Shown here: positions 24,636 through 32,818 of the stretch, in pieces
Numbering within the stretch: the stretch's first letter is position 1
Layout: every line of letters begins with the position of its first letter
Assembly (NCBI GenBank): GCA_045805265.1
Contig: JBJMLO010000022.1
Location: forward strand, 1 to 64,000
Direction: 5' to 3'
Origin: JBJMLO01 sp045805265
GTDB taxonomy: Bacteria; Actinomycetota; UBA4738; JACQTL01
Length of the DNA: 64,000 nucleotides
Made by a program: the position numbers and the translations under genes
The notes under the pieces: generated by a model
What the model was told of the DNA's origin: nothing
Databases searched by the model: none
Seen by the model: the letters and a program-made list of their open reading frames with translations, nothing else

Positions 24636-25558
24636 TCCTCCCTCAGTCGCTCGCCTGGGTGGGGCCGGTGGCCGCGGGCGAAGTCCGCGCCGGTCATCCG
24701 CCGGCGCCCGGCTGGAGCGACCTCCTCGAGCCGGACGGCCCCCTTCCCCGCGCCGACCACCAGGGCGTCGCCGTCGACCCCGAGCACGGCGCCGGGATCC
24801 GGGGCCGGCCCGCCCGCCTCGTCCACGGCCGCGCGGAAGACCTTCAGCACGTCGCCCCGGAACCGGGTGGAGGCGGCGGGGTCCGGCGACAGGGCCCGTA
24901 CCCGCCGGACGACATCCGCTGCCGGTTCCGTCCAGCGGAGCCACCGGTCCTCGGGCTTCAGCTTGGACGCGAACGTGGGCTCGCCCTGCTGAGGCGTCGG
25001 CGCCAGCGTCCCGTCCGCCAACCCGTCGAGGGTCGCGACCAGCGCCTCCCCGCCGACCCGGGCCAGCCGCTCGCCGAGCGACCCGGCGTCGTCCTCGGGT
25101 CGAACGTCCTCCTCGCGCCGCACCAGGACCGGTCCGGTGTCGAGCCCCTCATCCATCACGATCGTGGTGACGCCCGTGCGATCGAGGCCCCGGAGCAGCG
25201 CATGCTGCACGGGCGAGGCGCCCCGCAGCTCGGGAAGCAGCGAGAAGTGCAGGTTCACCGGGGCGATCCGGGGCAAGCCGAGCACGGCGGCCGGCAGGAT
25301 CTCCCCGTACGCCACGACTACGAGCACGTCGGGCGCCGCCGCGGCCAGCGCGTCGAGCCCCTCGCCCGACTTGACGGTCTCCACCTCGCGCAGCGGCAGC
25401 GACAACCGCCGGGCCGCCTCGGCGACGGCGGTCGGCGTGAGCCTCGACCCCCGCCCGGCCGGCCGGGGAACCCTGGTCGCGACCAGCGCGGGGCGGTGCC
25501 GCGAGGCCGCCACCGCATCCAGCGGCGGAACGGACCACGGGTCGTTGCCGAGGAACAC
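24632..25558 (-). CDS. fmt: Methionyl-tRNA formyltransferase
   Basis: Formylates initiator Met-tRNA using 10-formyl-THF. 308 residues. Motifs: VVVAYGEILPAAVLGLPRIA, catalytic NLHFSLLPELRGASPVQHAL (Asn, His, Ser-Leu-Leu-Pro), MDEGLDTGPVL and the C-terminal OB-like domain with KVFRAAV. The start is unsettled: GTG 25558 gives MFLGNDPWSVPPL, which trims the first beta strand (the codons before it encode His-Val-Val in a family-like context, yet no ATG, GTG or TTG lies upstream in frame before def). 52 nt after def; overlaps rsmB by 4 nt. Confidence 0.93.
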   Translation of the reverse strand: MFLGNDPWSVPPLDAVAASRHRPALVATRVPRPAGRGSRLTPTAVAEAARRLSLPLREVETVKSGEGLDALAAAAPDVLVVVAYGEILPAAVLGLPRIAPVNLHFSLLPELRGASPVQHALLRGLDRTGVTTIVMDEGLDTGPVLVRREEDVRPEDDAGSLGERLARVGGEALVATLDGLADGTLAPTPQQGEPTFASKLKPEDRWLRWTEPAADVVRRVRALSPDPAASTRFRGDVLKVFRAAVDEAGGPAPDPGAVLGVDGDALVVGAGKGAVRLEEVAPAGRRRMTGADFARGHRPHPGERLREE

Positions 25559-25610
25559 GACATGCAGCGGACCGTGCGCGGCCGCTCCCGCGCCGGACGT
25601 CGCGTCCCCG

Positions 25611-26135
25611 CTACCCGCGGGGGCGCCGGCCGAGGCGGCCGCCCGACACCTCCTGCTCGCGGAGCTGCCGCATGACCTCGCGGCGCCCCTCGTCGTCCAG
25701 GCGATCGATGAACAGGAGCCCCTCCAGGTGATCGGTCTCGTGCTGCATGATCCGGGCCAGGAAGCCCTCCGCGTCGAACTCGACCGGCCGGCCCTGCAGG
25801 TCCTGGGCCCGCACGTGGAGCCGGGCGGCGCGCTTCGTCTCGGCGTACGGGCCCCGGACGGAGAGGCAGCCCTCGTCCATGACCTCCTCGCCCTCCGGGC
25901 CGGACACGGCCGGATTCACGAGAACCCGGGCGCCGGTCCCGTCGCCGTCGTCGTACACGACGAGGCGGATCGACCGTCCGATCTGGGGCGCCGCGAGGCC
26001 GACGCCCGGGGCGTCATACATGGTCTCGATCATGTCGGCGGCCAGGGCCTCGAGCGCCTCGTCGAACCGCTCGACCGGGGCGGCCGGCTGCCGGAGCACC
26101 GGGTCTCCCAGCTGGCAGATGGTCAGGATCGTCAT
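25611..26135 (-). CDS. def: Peptide deformylase
   Basis: Removes the N-formyl group from nascent proteins; partner of fmt. 174 residues. Motif 1 GVGLAAPQIG (44-53), motif 2 EGCLSVRG (metal Cys) and motif 3 QHETDHLEG (HExxH-type zinc/iron ligands, HETDH). ATG start with a GGAG-rich leader; lies 35 nt after priA. Confidence 0.97.
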   Translation of the reverse strand: MTILTICQLGDPVLRQPAAPVERFDEALEALAADMIETMYDAPGVGLAAPQIGRSIRLVVYDDGDGTGARVLVNPAVSGPEGEEVMDEGCLSVRGPYAETKRAARLHVRAQDLQGRPVEFDAEGFLARIMQHETDHLEGLLFIDRLDDEGRREVMRQLREQEVSGGRLGRRPRG

Positions 26136-26170
26136 CGTGCTCCCTCGTGCACAGGTCTCTGGGCCGAAGA

Positions 26171-28090
26171 TTACAGGTGCGGTTCGGCCTCAACGCGGGT
26201 CACGGTGCCGCGGACGGCGAGCTCGCGGAGCGCCCGGCCGAACCCGCGGACGTCCTCGGGCCGGACCGTCACCAGGCACACGGTCCGGTCCTCGAGCCCG
26301 CTGGTGAGCAGGGTGACCGGGCGAAGATCCGCCAGGGCGTCCTCGAGCCCGGTGGCCCCGGTCACGCGGAACACCGGGAACCCGGCGGGGAACCCAGCCG
26401 CGGCCCGGCGGGGAAGGTCGGCCCGATGGAACCGACTCGGGTTCCCCGCGACCAGCGCCTGGACCATGGGGTCGTTGGGCTGCGAGGACTGCACGACGAC
26501 CCGCCCCCGGCTCCCGGCCCAGGCCGCGGCCTCCATCCACAGCGCCAGCGAGCGCTCTCCGGAGGCCAGGCCGGGCCGGCGGGCGGCGAGGTCGGCGTCG
26601 AGGATCCCCACCAGGTCCAGCTCGGGCGGGGGGATGTCCTTCACGGCCTCCGGCCCGCCGACGAGGATCCCCCCGTGGAGCAGCGACGCGATCTCGACCG
26701 GTCCCTCGCCGTTCGCCGGCGAGCCGGCCGCGGTGTCCCGAGGTGGCGCCCGGCGCACCTGCGCGCCGGCCACGCGCCCGGCCCACTCCTCCACCCGCTC
26801 GGCGCCCCCGCGGAGCATCCCGAACGCCGTCCCGCCGCAGTTCGCGCACCGCCCGGGCGACTCGCACACCACGCATCGGATCTGGCCCCGTTCCTGCCGG
26901 AGCATCCCGCCGCACGCCGCGCACCGGGCGGGCTCCCCGCACGACCGGCACACCCGGGCCACCCCGTACCCCGGCAGCGGCGAGTACAGGAACCCCCGCC
27001 TGGCCTCCTTCAGCGCGGCGATCAGCCGTGGCGCCCGGCCCTCGGGTCCGGGCCGTACCACCTCGACCGGCGGCCACGCTCTGCGCACCGGCGCCACCTC
27101 GGGCGCCCCCAGGGCCACAGCCTCCCCGGTGGGACACAGCGCGCTCATCGCGCACACCGCCCCTTCCAGCCCGGCGCGGGCCACCGCCACGTCCCTGGCA
27201 TGCGTCGCCGGGGACCGTTCCTCCCGGTGCCCCGGGTGGCTCTCCCGGGAGATCCAGATCAGCCCCAAGTCCCGCAGCGGCGCAAACACCGCCGCCCTGG
27301 ACCCCACGACCACCCGGTACCGCCCGGCCCCGATCGCCAGCCACGCCCGGTACCGCATCCGCTCCGACCCACCCAGGAACAGAACGGCGTCGTCGACAAA
27401 CGCCTCGGCGACGGCCGACGCGGTGGCCGGCACAGGTTCCGCTTCAGGAACGAGCACGATCGCAGTCCGTCCAGCCGCGAGCGTCAGCCTCACCGCCTCC
27501 ACCGCCAGCAACTGTTCGTCCAGAGGAGCCGGCCGAACGACGAACACCCCCGAGGATCCCGACCTCAGGGCAGCGACCAACGAGGCGCCCCGACCGTAAC
27601 GATCGAAGTCCGATGCGACCGAGGCGCTCGGGGTGGGGAGGGGCCCGCGGAGCAACGTGTCCGGAGGCTGAGGCCCCGCGGCACGGACTGCGCCCGACTC
27701 ACGTTGCGGGAGCGGGAGGGGCCCGCGGCCCGAGGTAGCCTTGGCCAACCCCCCACTGGTTTTCGCACCCTCATGGACCGCCTTTTCCTCGGACGCCACT
27801 CGAGGAGGCGAAAGCCGCGCGATGCACGTCGCGAGGGGGGCGACGTACCGCTCGGCCATCCACCGGGACAGCTCCAGCATCCGGGCCTCGAAGAACCGCA
27901 CGGGCGACACGACCTTCTTCACGGCGAGCATGCGGTCGGGCACGTCGTCCGTGGCGCCGAGCACCCAGCCGCGCGTCGCCCTTCCGTGGAACGGCACCTG
28001 GACCAGCGACCCCACCCCGGCGCCCAGCGAGGCGTCGAGCGAATACGTGAACGGCCGGTCGAGCGACAGCAGCGGGCGGTCGACGCACAC
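26171..28090 (-). CDS. priA: Primosomal protein N' (PriA), helicase-inactive actinobacterial type, with in-frame repeat insertion
   Basis: Replication-restart protein, 639 residues. N-terminal 3'-DNA-binding domain (RPFTYSLDASLGAGVGSLVQ to CIARLSPP, ~5-100). The helicase motifs are degenerate: no Walker A GxGKT, and the DEEH box reads SRESH before PGHREERSPATHARDVAVAR (~285). Actinobacterial PriA is known to have lost ATPase motifs. The zinc-binding cysteines remain: VCRSCGEPARCAACGG and RCVVCESPGRCANCGG (~385-425). Residues ~115-157 (ATSGRGPLPLPQRES to TLLRGPLPTPSASV) are encoded by a 128-bp palindromic repeat also found inside carB; it sits between the N-terminal domain and the rest. Start: GTG 28090, the only usable codon; a few extra N-terminal residues cannot be excluded. 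70 nt after metK. Confidence 0.88.
   Translation of the reverse strand: MCVDRPLLSLDRPFTYSLDASLGAGVGSLVQVPFHGRATRGWVLGATDDVPDRMLAVKKVVSPVRFFEARMLELSRWMAERYVAPLATCIARLSPPRVASEEKAVHEGAKTSGGLAKATSGRGPLPLPQRESGAVRAAGPQPPDTLLRGPLPTPSASVASDFDRYGRGASLVAALRSGSSGVFVVRPAPLDEQLLAVEAVRLTLAAGRTAIVLVPEAEPVPATASAVAEAFVDDAVLFLGGSERMRYRAWLAIGAGRYRVVVGSRAAVFAPLRDLGLIWISRESHPGHREERSPATHARDVAVARAGLEGAVCAMSALCPTGEAVALGAPEVAPVRRAWPPVEVVRPGPEGRAPRLIAALKEARRGFLYSPLPGYGVARVCRSCGEPARCAACGGMLRQERGQIRCVVCESPGRCANCGGTAFGMLRGGAERVEEWAGRVAGAQVRRAPPRDTAAGSPANGEGPVEIASLLHGGILVGGPEAVKDIPPPELDLVGILDADLAARRPGLASGERSLALWMEAAAWAGSRGRVVVQSSQPNDPMVQALVAGNPSRFHRADLPRRAAAGFPAGFPVFRVTGATGLEDALADLRPVTLLTSGLEDRTVCLVTVRPEDVRGFGRALRELAVRGTVTRVEAEPHL
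27619..27746 (-). repeat. Coding palindromic repeat, copy 1 (inside priA)
   Basis: 128 bp sharing its arms with copy 2 in carB. Left arm 27619-27660 (42 bp) has only two mismatches to copy 2, and right arm 27700-27746 (47 bp) about three. The 39-bp core (27661-27699) is unrelated to that of copy 2 but of identical length. Within the arms GGAGCAACGTGT and CACGTTGCGGGAG form an inverted repeat (GCAACGTG/CACGTTGC); GGAGGGGCCCGCGG occurs in both arms as a direct repeat. The outer ends are an imperfect inverted repeat (GACCGAGGC / GCCTTGGCC). Translated in frame as RGPLPLPQRE-x13-TLLRGPLPTPSAS. Confidence 0.85.
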
Positions 28091-28160
28091 CGCGACGGGC
28101 CCGGAGAGGACGTCGGGAGGGTCTGAGGGAAGGTCCGTGGGTGGCGCGGACGTGGCCGCG

Positions 28161-29348
28161 CTACCCGAGGGTGCGGCGGAGATCGTCGGCCCGGTCGGTC
28201 TCCTCCCACGGGGAGCCCTTGCGGCCGAAGTGGCCGTACGCGGCCGTCTCCGCGTAGATCGGCCGACGGAGGTCGAGGTCGCGGATGATCGCCGCCGGCC
28301 GGAAGTCGAACGCGTCCTTGACCGCTCCGAGGATCCGCACGGGGTCGACCTGCTCGGTCCCGAACGTCTCGACCGTCATCGACACCGGGTGGGCGGTGCC
28401 GATCGCGTACGCCACCTGGAGCTGGAACCGTTCGGCCAGCCCGGCGGCGACGACGTTCTTGGCCACGTACCGGGCCATGTACGCGGCGCTGCGGTCGACC
28501 TTGGTGGGGTCCTTGCCGCTGAAGCACCCGCCGCCGTGCGGCGCCATCCCCCCGTAGGAGTCGACCATGATCTTGCGTCCGGTCAGACCGGTGTCGGCCT
28601 TGGGCCCGCCGATCTCGAACCGCCCGGTGGGGTTCACCAGGACCCGGACCGAGTCGGTGTCCAGCTCGTCGAGCTCCCGCAGCACCGGGTCGATGACCTC
28701 GGCCTCGACGTCCGGCTTGAGCAGGCTGTCGAGGTCGACCTCCTCGCGGTGCTGGGCGGAGATCAGCACGGTGTCGACGCGGACCGGGCGGTTCCCCTCG
28801 TACTCGATGGTCACCTGGGACTTCCCGTCCGGCCGCAGATAGGGAACGACGCCCGCCTTGCGGACGTCGGCCAGGCGCTTCGCCAGGCGGTGGGCCATGG
28901 CGATGGGCAGCGGCATGAGCTCGTCCGTGTCGCGGCAGGCGTACCCGAACATCATCCCCTGGTCCCCGGCGCCGATGGCGTCGAGCTCGTCCTCCGAGCC
29001 CTTGCGCTCCTCGGCGGCATGGTCGACGCCGATGGCGATGTCCGCGGACTGCTCCTGGATCGCGGTGATCACGCCGCACGTCGAGCCGTCGATCCCGAAC
29101 TTGGCGTCCGTGTACCCGATGTCGTTGATGGTTCGCCGGACCACTTTCGGGATGTCGACGTAGATCTCGGTCGAGATCTCCCCGGCGACGATGACCAGGC
29201 CGGTCGTGACGAGCGTCTCGCAGGCCACCCTTCCGTTGGTGTCCTTCTCGAAGATGGCGTCGAGGACGGCGTCGGAGATCTGGTCCGCGAGCTTGTCGGG
29301 GTGCCCCTCGGTCACGGACTCCGAGGTGAACAGGTAGCGGTGGCCCAT
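28161..29348 (-). CDS. metK: S-adenosylmethionine synthase
   Basis: Makes AdoMet from ATP and methionine; homotetramer or dimer in the family. 395 residues. Motifs: FTSESVTEGHPDKLADQISD (12-30 region, catalytic His), GDQGMMFGYA (~115), GGCFSGKDPTKVDRSAAY (P-loop-like, ~258) and a C-terminal ATP/Mg site. TATACT lies 9 nt before the ATG, so the message is predicted to be leaderless and there is no room for a SAM riboswitch. Followed by priA after 70 nt. Confidence 0.98.
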   Translation of the reverse strand: MGHRYLFTSESVTEGHPDKLADQISDAVLDAIFEKDTNGRVACETLVTTGLVIVAGEISTEIYVDIPKVVRRTINDIGYTDAKFGIDGSTCGVITAIQEQSADIAIGVDHAAEERKGSEDELDAIGAGDQGMMFGYACRDTDELMPLPIAMAHRLAKRLADVRKAGVVPYLRPDGKSQVTIEYEGNRPVRVDTVLISAQHREEVDLDSLLKPDVEAEVIDPVLRELDELDTDSVRVLVNPTGRFEIGGPKADTGLTGRKIMVDSYGGMAPHGGGCFSGKDPTKVDRSAAYMARYVAKNVVAAGLAERFQLQVAYAIGTAHPVSMTVETFGTEQVDPVRILGAVKDAFDFRPAAIIRDLDLRRPIYAETAAYGHFGRKGSPWEETDRADDLRRTLG

Positions 29349-29357
29349 GTCCGCGGG

Positions 29358-29363
29358 AGTATA
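29358..29363 (-). promoter_or_regulatory. -10 hexamer, leaderless promoter of metK
   Basis: Minus-strand TATACT followed by 9 nt and ATG 29348. No Shine-Dalgarno sequence and no recognisable -35 box. Confidence 0.55.
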
Positions 29364-29391
29364 CCGACGACTCCGACCCGGCCCGGGAGGC

Positions 29392-30606
29392 TCAGCGATC
29401 CGACAGAAGCTTCACCAGGCGGTCGCAGACGGCGGCGGCCAGCTCGGGCTTGGTCCAGGAACGCAGGGGCTCGTCGTCGCCGGCGGCCGACAGGACCATC
29501 GCGTCGTTGGTCTCGCTGCCGAAGCCGGTGCCCGCGCGGCCGACCTGGTTCACGACGATGAGGTCGAGGGCCTTGGACTCGAGCTTCTTCCGGCCGGCCG
29601 CCTCGAGATTCCCGGTCTCGGCGGCGAATCCCACCAGCACGAGGCTGCCCTTGCGCTCCCGAAGGGTCGCGAGGATGTCCGGCGTCGCCACGAGCTCGAT
29701 CCGGGGGGCGCCCGCGTCCTTCTTCAGCTTCTCCGCGGCCACCTCGGCCGGGCGCCAGTCGGCCACCGCCGCGGCCTTCACGACGGCATCGGCGCCGTCG
29801 AGGTTCGCCAGGACCGCGTCGCGCATCTCCTCGGCCGTCGTGACCGGGACGACCTGGACGCCGGGCGGCGGGGACAGGGACACCGGGCCGCTCACCAGCA
29901 CGACCGTCGCCCCTCGCGCCGCGGCCTCGCGGGCGATGGCGTAGCCCATCTTCCCGGAGGAATGGTTGCCGATGAACCGGACCGGGTCGATGGGCTCGTG
30001 GGTGGGGCCGGCCGTGACGATCACCGTGCGGCCGGCCAGGTCGCGCTCGCGGCCCACCGCGCCCTCGACGGCCAGGAAGATGTATTCCGGCTCGCTCATC
30101 CGGCCCAGTCCCTCGTCGCCGGCGGCCAGCGAGCCGGTGGCGGGACCGACGACCAGGGCGCCACGCGCGGCCAGCGTTCGGAGGTGCTCCTGGGTGGCCG
30201 GGTGCTCGTACATCCCGGTGTGCATGGCCGGGGCCAGCACCAGCGGGCAGCGCGCCTCCAGGAGGGTCGAGGTGACCATGTCGTCGGCCAGGCCGAGGGC
30301 CAGGCGGGCGATCACGTTCGCGGTGGCCGGCGCGACGACCGCGACGTCGGCCTCGTGCGCCAGGCGGACGTGCAGCACGTGCTCGACCTCGTCGAAGACG
30401 TCGGAGTGTGCGGTGCGGCCGGTCAGCGCGGTGAAGGTATCGGGACCGACGAAGCGGGTAGCGGCCGCGGTCATCACGACCTGGACCTCGGCGCCGGCCT
30501 TCAGCAGCAGCCGGGCCAGGACGACGGCCTTGTACGCGGCGATGCCGCCGGTGACTCCGAGGAGCACCCGGTGGCCGGACAGCCCTCCCCCCGCGCTCGG
30601 CTCCAT
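29392..30606 (-). CDS. coaBC: Bifunctional phosphopantothenoylcysteine decarboxylase / phosphopantothenate-cysteine ligase
   Basis: Steps two and three of coenzyme A synthesis from pantothenate. 404 residues. The N-terminal CoaC flavodoxin-like domain (~10-185) has GVTGGIAAYKA, the active His in VLHVRLAHEADVAVVAPATA, and PAMHTGMYEHPATQE. The C-terminal CoaB domain (~190-400) has VTAGPTHEPIDPVRFIGNHS, SSGKMGYAIA, AAAVADWRP, KLKKD and VGFAAETGNL. Both parts look complete. It follows rpoZ by 25 nt in the mihF-gmk-rpoZ-coaBC block typical of Actinobacteria. Confidence 0.97.
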   Translation of the reverse strand: MEPSAGGGLSGHRVLLGVTGGIAAYKAVVLARLLLKAGAEVQVVMTAAATRFVGPDTFTALTGRTAHSDVFDEVEHVLHVRLAHEADVAVVAPATANVIARLALGLADDMVTSTLLEARCPLVLAPAMHTGMYEHPATQEHLRTLAARGALVVGPATGSLAAGDEGLGRMSEPEYIFLAVEGAVGRERDLAGRTVIVTAGPTHEPIDPVRFIGNHSSGKMGYAIAREAAARGATVVLVSGPVSLSPPPGVQVVPVTTAEEMRDAVLANLDGADAVVKAAAVADWRPAEVAAEKLKKDAGAPRIELVATPDILATLRERKGSLVLVGFAAETGNLEAAGRKKLESKALDLIVVNQVGRAGTGFGSETNDAMVLSAAGDDEPLRSWTKPELAAAVCDRLVKLLSDR

Positions 30607-30631
30607 GACGGCCTCCCGGCGACCCGTCGGG

Positions 30632-30886
30632 CTACTTGATGCGCTCCTGCAGCCCCTCGGGGCGCTCGTAGCCGACCTTGCCCTCGGCGATCTCCTCGAG
30701 GGCGATCGTGAGCGGCTTGTTCCGCAGCCCGGCGTTCTCGATGAGCGGCGGCACGAACTCGCCGCGGCCCTCGCCCAGCTGGGAGTAGTACGAGTTGATC
30801 TCGCGGGCCCGCTTGGCGGCCAGCGTCACGAGGCTGAACTTGGAGTCGACGGCCGCGAGCAGGTCGTCGATCTTCGGCTCGATCAT
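30632..30886 (-). CDS. rpoZ: RNA polymerase omega subunit
   Basis: 84 residues. Core sequence IDDLLAAVDSKFSLVTLAAK RAREIN, with the C-terminal KPLTIALEEIAEGKVGYERP, which helps fold and assemble beta'. ATG 30886 chosen over an upstream in-frame ATG because AAAGGA lies at ribosome-binding distance and the family begins near MIEPKIDDLL. Sits between gmk and coaBC. Confidence 0.95.
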   Translation of the reverse strand: MIEPKIDDLLAAVDSKFSLVTLAAKRAREINSYYSQLGEGRGEFVPPLIENAGLRNKPLTIALEEIAEGKVGYERPEGLQERIK

Positions 30887-30953
30887 TCGGGTGGGTTCCT
30901 TTCGCATCGCCCGGGCGTTCGCGCTGGTCAGCGCGGGGTTCCGATCAAGTTCG

Positions 30954-31523
30954 CTACTGGTGCCCGTACCGTCCGAGTATAGCCGCCACCTCCCCCACCG
31001 CCCGGTTCACGTCGTCGTTGACCACGACCTCGTCGAACCAGTCGGCCTGGGCCATCTCCTCGTCGAGCCGCGCCAGGCGGCGGTCCAGGTCGGCGCCGTG
31101 CTCGGTCCCCCGGGCCTCCAGCCGGCGGATCAGCTCGGCGCGGGAGGGAGGCCGCAGGAAGATCAACACTGCGTCCGGGACCGTGGCCCGGACCTGGGCG
31201 GCCCCCTGGACGTCGATTTCCAGCAGCACGTCGCGGCCCGCGGCCCGCATCGCCTCGACCGGCCCGGCCGGGGTTCCCGAGCGATGGCCGAACATCTCGG
31301 CGAACTCGAGCAGCTCGTGCCGGTCGATGAGCTCGTCGAAGCGGCCCTCGGAGACGAACCAGTAGTCCCGGCCGTCGACCTCGCCCGGGCGGGGCGCCCG
31401 CGTCTTGGCCGAGACCGAGTAGTACAGCGACGGGTCCGCCTCCAGCAGCCGCCGCACGACGGTTCCCTTGCCCACCCCGGAGGGCCCGGAGATCACGAAC
31501 AGGCGTCCGCGGCGGGCCGGCAC
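30954..31523 (-). CDS. gmk: Guanylate kinase
   Basis: Phosphorylates GMP to GDP. 189 residues. P-loop SGPSGVGKGTVV (12-23), GMP-binding YYSVSAKTRAPRPGEVDGRD YWFV, VLLEIDVQGAAQV and RPPSRAELIRRLEARG lid. The usual Tyr pair in NYYGTP reads HRSGTP, a mild departure in the GMP-binding segment. GTG start; 103 nt after mihF. Confidence 0.96.
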   Translation of the reverse strand: MPARRGRLFVISGPSGVGKGTVVRRLLEADPSLYYSVSAKTRAPRPGEVDGRDYWFVSEGRFDELIDRHELLEFAEMFGHRSGTPAGPVEAMRAAGRDVLLEIDVQGAAQVRATVPDAVLIFLRPPSRAELIRRLEARGTEHGADLDRRLARLDEEMAQADWFDEVVVNDDVNRAVGEVAAILGRYGHQ

Positions 31524-31626
31524 GGGGCCGGGCCCGGGATCCGGGAACGACGCGGGCGACCGCGGTCCGCCCGCGGCCTGATCGGAGACGGGCGGATCGG
31601 ACTCGACTCCGCCCGGCAGCAGGGAC

Positions 31627-31941
31627 CTACTTCTTGGAGAACTCGGCCATCAACGCGGCCTTCTGCTTCGCGCCGAGGCCGCGAACGCGGCGGGTGGCCG
31701 AGATGTCGAGCTGCTCCATGAGCTTGCGGGCCTTCACCTTGCCGACCCCGGGCAGCGACTCCAGCACCGTGGACACCTTCATCTTGCCGACGGTGTCGTC
31801 GCCGTGGGTCTCCAGGATGTCCCGCAGGCCGCGCTTCCCCGACTTCAGCTCGCCCTTGATCTCGGCGCGCGCCCGGCGGGCCTCCGCGGCCTTGGCCAGT
31901 GCTGCCTTCCGCTGCTCTTCGTTGAGGGTCGGCAGGGGCAT
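31627..31941 (-). CDS. mihF: Integration host factor, actinobacterial type (mIHF)
   Basis: 104 residues. Nucleoid-associated DNA-bending protein unrelated to the proteobacterial IHF, restricted to Actinobacteria. N-terminal basic helix (LNEEQRKAALAKAAEARRAR), then a helix-two-turn-helix/H2TH-like region with LESLPGVGKVKARKLMEQLD and RVRGLGAKQKAALMAEF. AAGGAGG ribosome-binding site and an excellent TATAAT -10 box upstream. The position immediately before gmk is the standard actinobacterial arrangement and a strong taxonomic marker. Confidence 0.96.
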   Translation of the reverse strand: MPLPTLNEEQRKAALAKAAEARRARAEIKGELKSGKRGLRDILETHGDDTVGKMKVSTVLESLPGVGKVKARKLMEQLDISATRRVRGLGAKQKAALMAEFSKK

Positions 31942-31979
31942 GTGGCCTCCTTGTGTGGGCTCGGGTCGAAAGACGCGGC

Positions 31980-31985
31980 ATTATA
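31980..31985 (-). promoter_or_regulatory. -10 hexamer of mihF
   Basis: Minus-strand consensus TATAAT, 38 nt before the ATG. The best -35 candidate, TTGCAT, is 19 bp upstream. Confidence 0.6.
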
Positions 31986-32089
31986 CGCACGGCCTCAGGG
32001 GGCGATGCAAAGCCGTCCGGGCCCCCCGACCTCAACGTCAATCTCAGGTCGAGCCCGCGGCGAATGCCCCACGACGTCGCCGCCCGAAC

Positions 32090-32106
32090 GCCTTGCGCCG
32101 CAAGGC
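32090..32106 (-). terminator. Hairpin after the pyrimidine operon
   Basis: Perfect 7-bp inverted repeat GCCTTGC-GGC-GCAAGGC, 17 nt downstream of the pyrF stop. A tight 3-nt loop but no U-run. Confidence 0.55.
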
Positions 32107-32123
32107 TCTTGTGACGCCGTTCC

Positions 32124-32810
32124 TCACCCGATTTCGGCCAGGACCATCCGGGCCGCACCGGCCGGGTCCGAGGCACCGGTGACGGGACGGCCCACCACCA
32201 GGTGGTCGGCCCCCGCGGCCAGCGCCTCGCGGGGGGTCAGCACACGGACGTGGTCGTTGGACCCGAACCCCTCCGGCCGGACCCCCGGGACCACCACGAT
32301 CGGGCCGTCACCGAGCGCCTCGCGCACCTCGCGGACGTCGTCGCCCGACACCACGACGCCCGCGGCGCCGGCCGACACGGCCTCGAACGCGAGCGACCCG
32401 GGGGACGCCAGCGACTCGCCGCCCACGCTCGACAGCACCGTGACCGCGACGATCTTCGGCGGAGCGAACCCCGCCCCGTCCGCGCCCTCGGCCGCACCGT
32501 CCACCGCCGCGCGGACCATCGCCTCGCCCCCCAGGGCGTGGACGGTGAGCAGCTCGGGGCCCAGCCGGCCCGCCTCCCGGGCCGCCCGCCCCACGGTGTT
32601 CGGGATGTCGTGGAGCTTGAGGTCGAGGAACACCGGCGCGTGGGCCCGTACCCGCTCCACGGCGACGGGGCCGTTCGCGCAGAACAGCTCCAGCCCCACC
32701 TTCAGCATGCCGACCGCCCCGGCCAGGCGCCCCGCCAGGTCCTCGGCGCCCTCCAGGTCCGGGCGGTCGAGGGCCACGATCAGCGGGTTGCGGGACGGGA
32801 CCTCCGGCAT
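32124..32810 (-). CDS. pyrF: Orotidine 5'-phosphate decarboxylase
   Basis: Last step to UMP. 228 residues, subgroup 1-type TIM barrel. Motifs: NPLIVALDRPDLEGAEDLA (Asp), MLKVGLELFCANGP, the catalytic FLDLKLHDIPNTVGRA (Asp-Lys-x-x-Asp), VHALGGEAMVRAAV, VVPGVRPEGFGSND and LVVGRPVTGASDP phosphate loop. Last gene of the pyr operon, 8 nt after pyrD; a hairpin follows. Confidence 0.97.
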   Translation of the reverse strand: MPEVPSRNPLIVALDRPDLEGAEDLAGRLAGAVGMLKVGLELFCANGPVAVERVRAHAPVFLDLKLHDIPNTVGRAAREAGRLGPELLTVHALGGEAMVRAAVDGAAEGADGAGFAPPKIVAVTVLSSVGGESLASPGSLAFEAVSAGAAGVVVSGDDVREVREALGDGPIVVVPGVRPEGFGSNDHVRVLTPREALAAGADHLVVGRPVTGASDPAGAARMVLAEIG

Positions 32811-32818
32811 CCCGCCGC

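Noticed and set aside
28091..28160. Possible SAM riboswitch or regulatory RNA around metK
   Set aside because: The metK promoter leaves no leader (9 nt from -10 to ATG), and the 70 nt between metK and priA are too short and show no conserved core.
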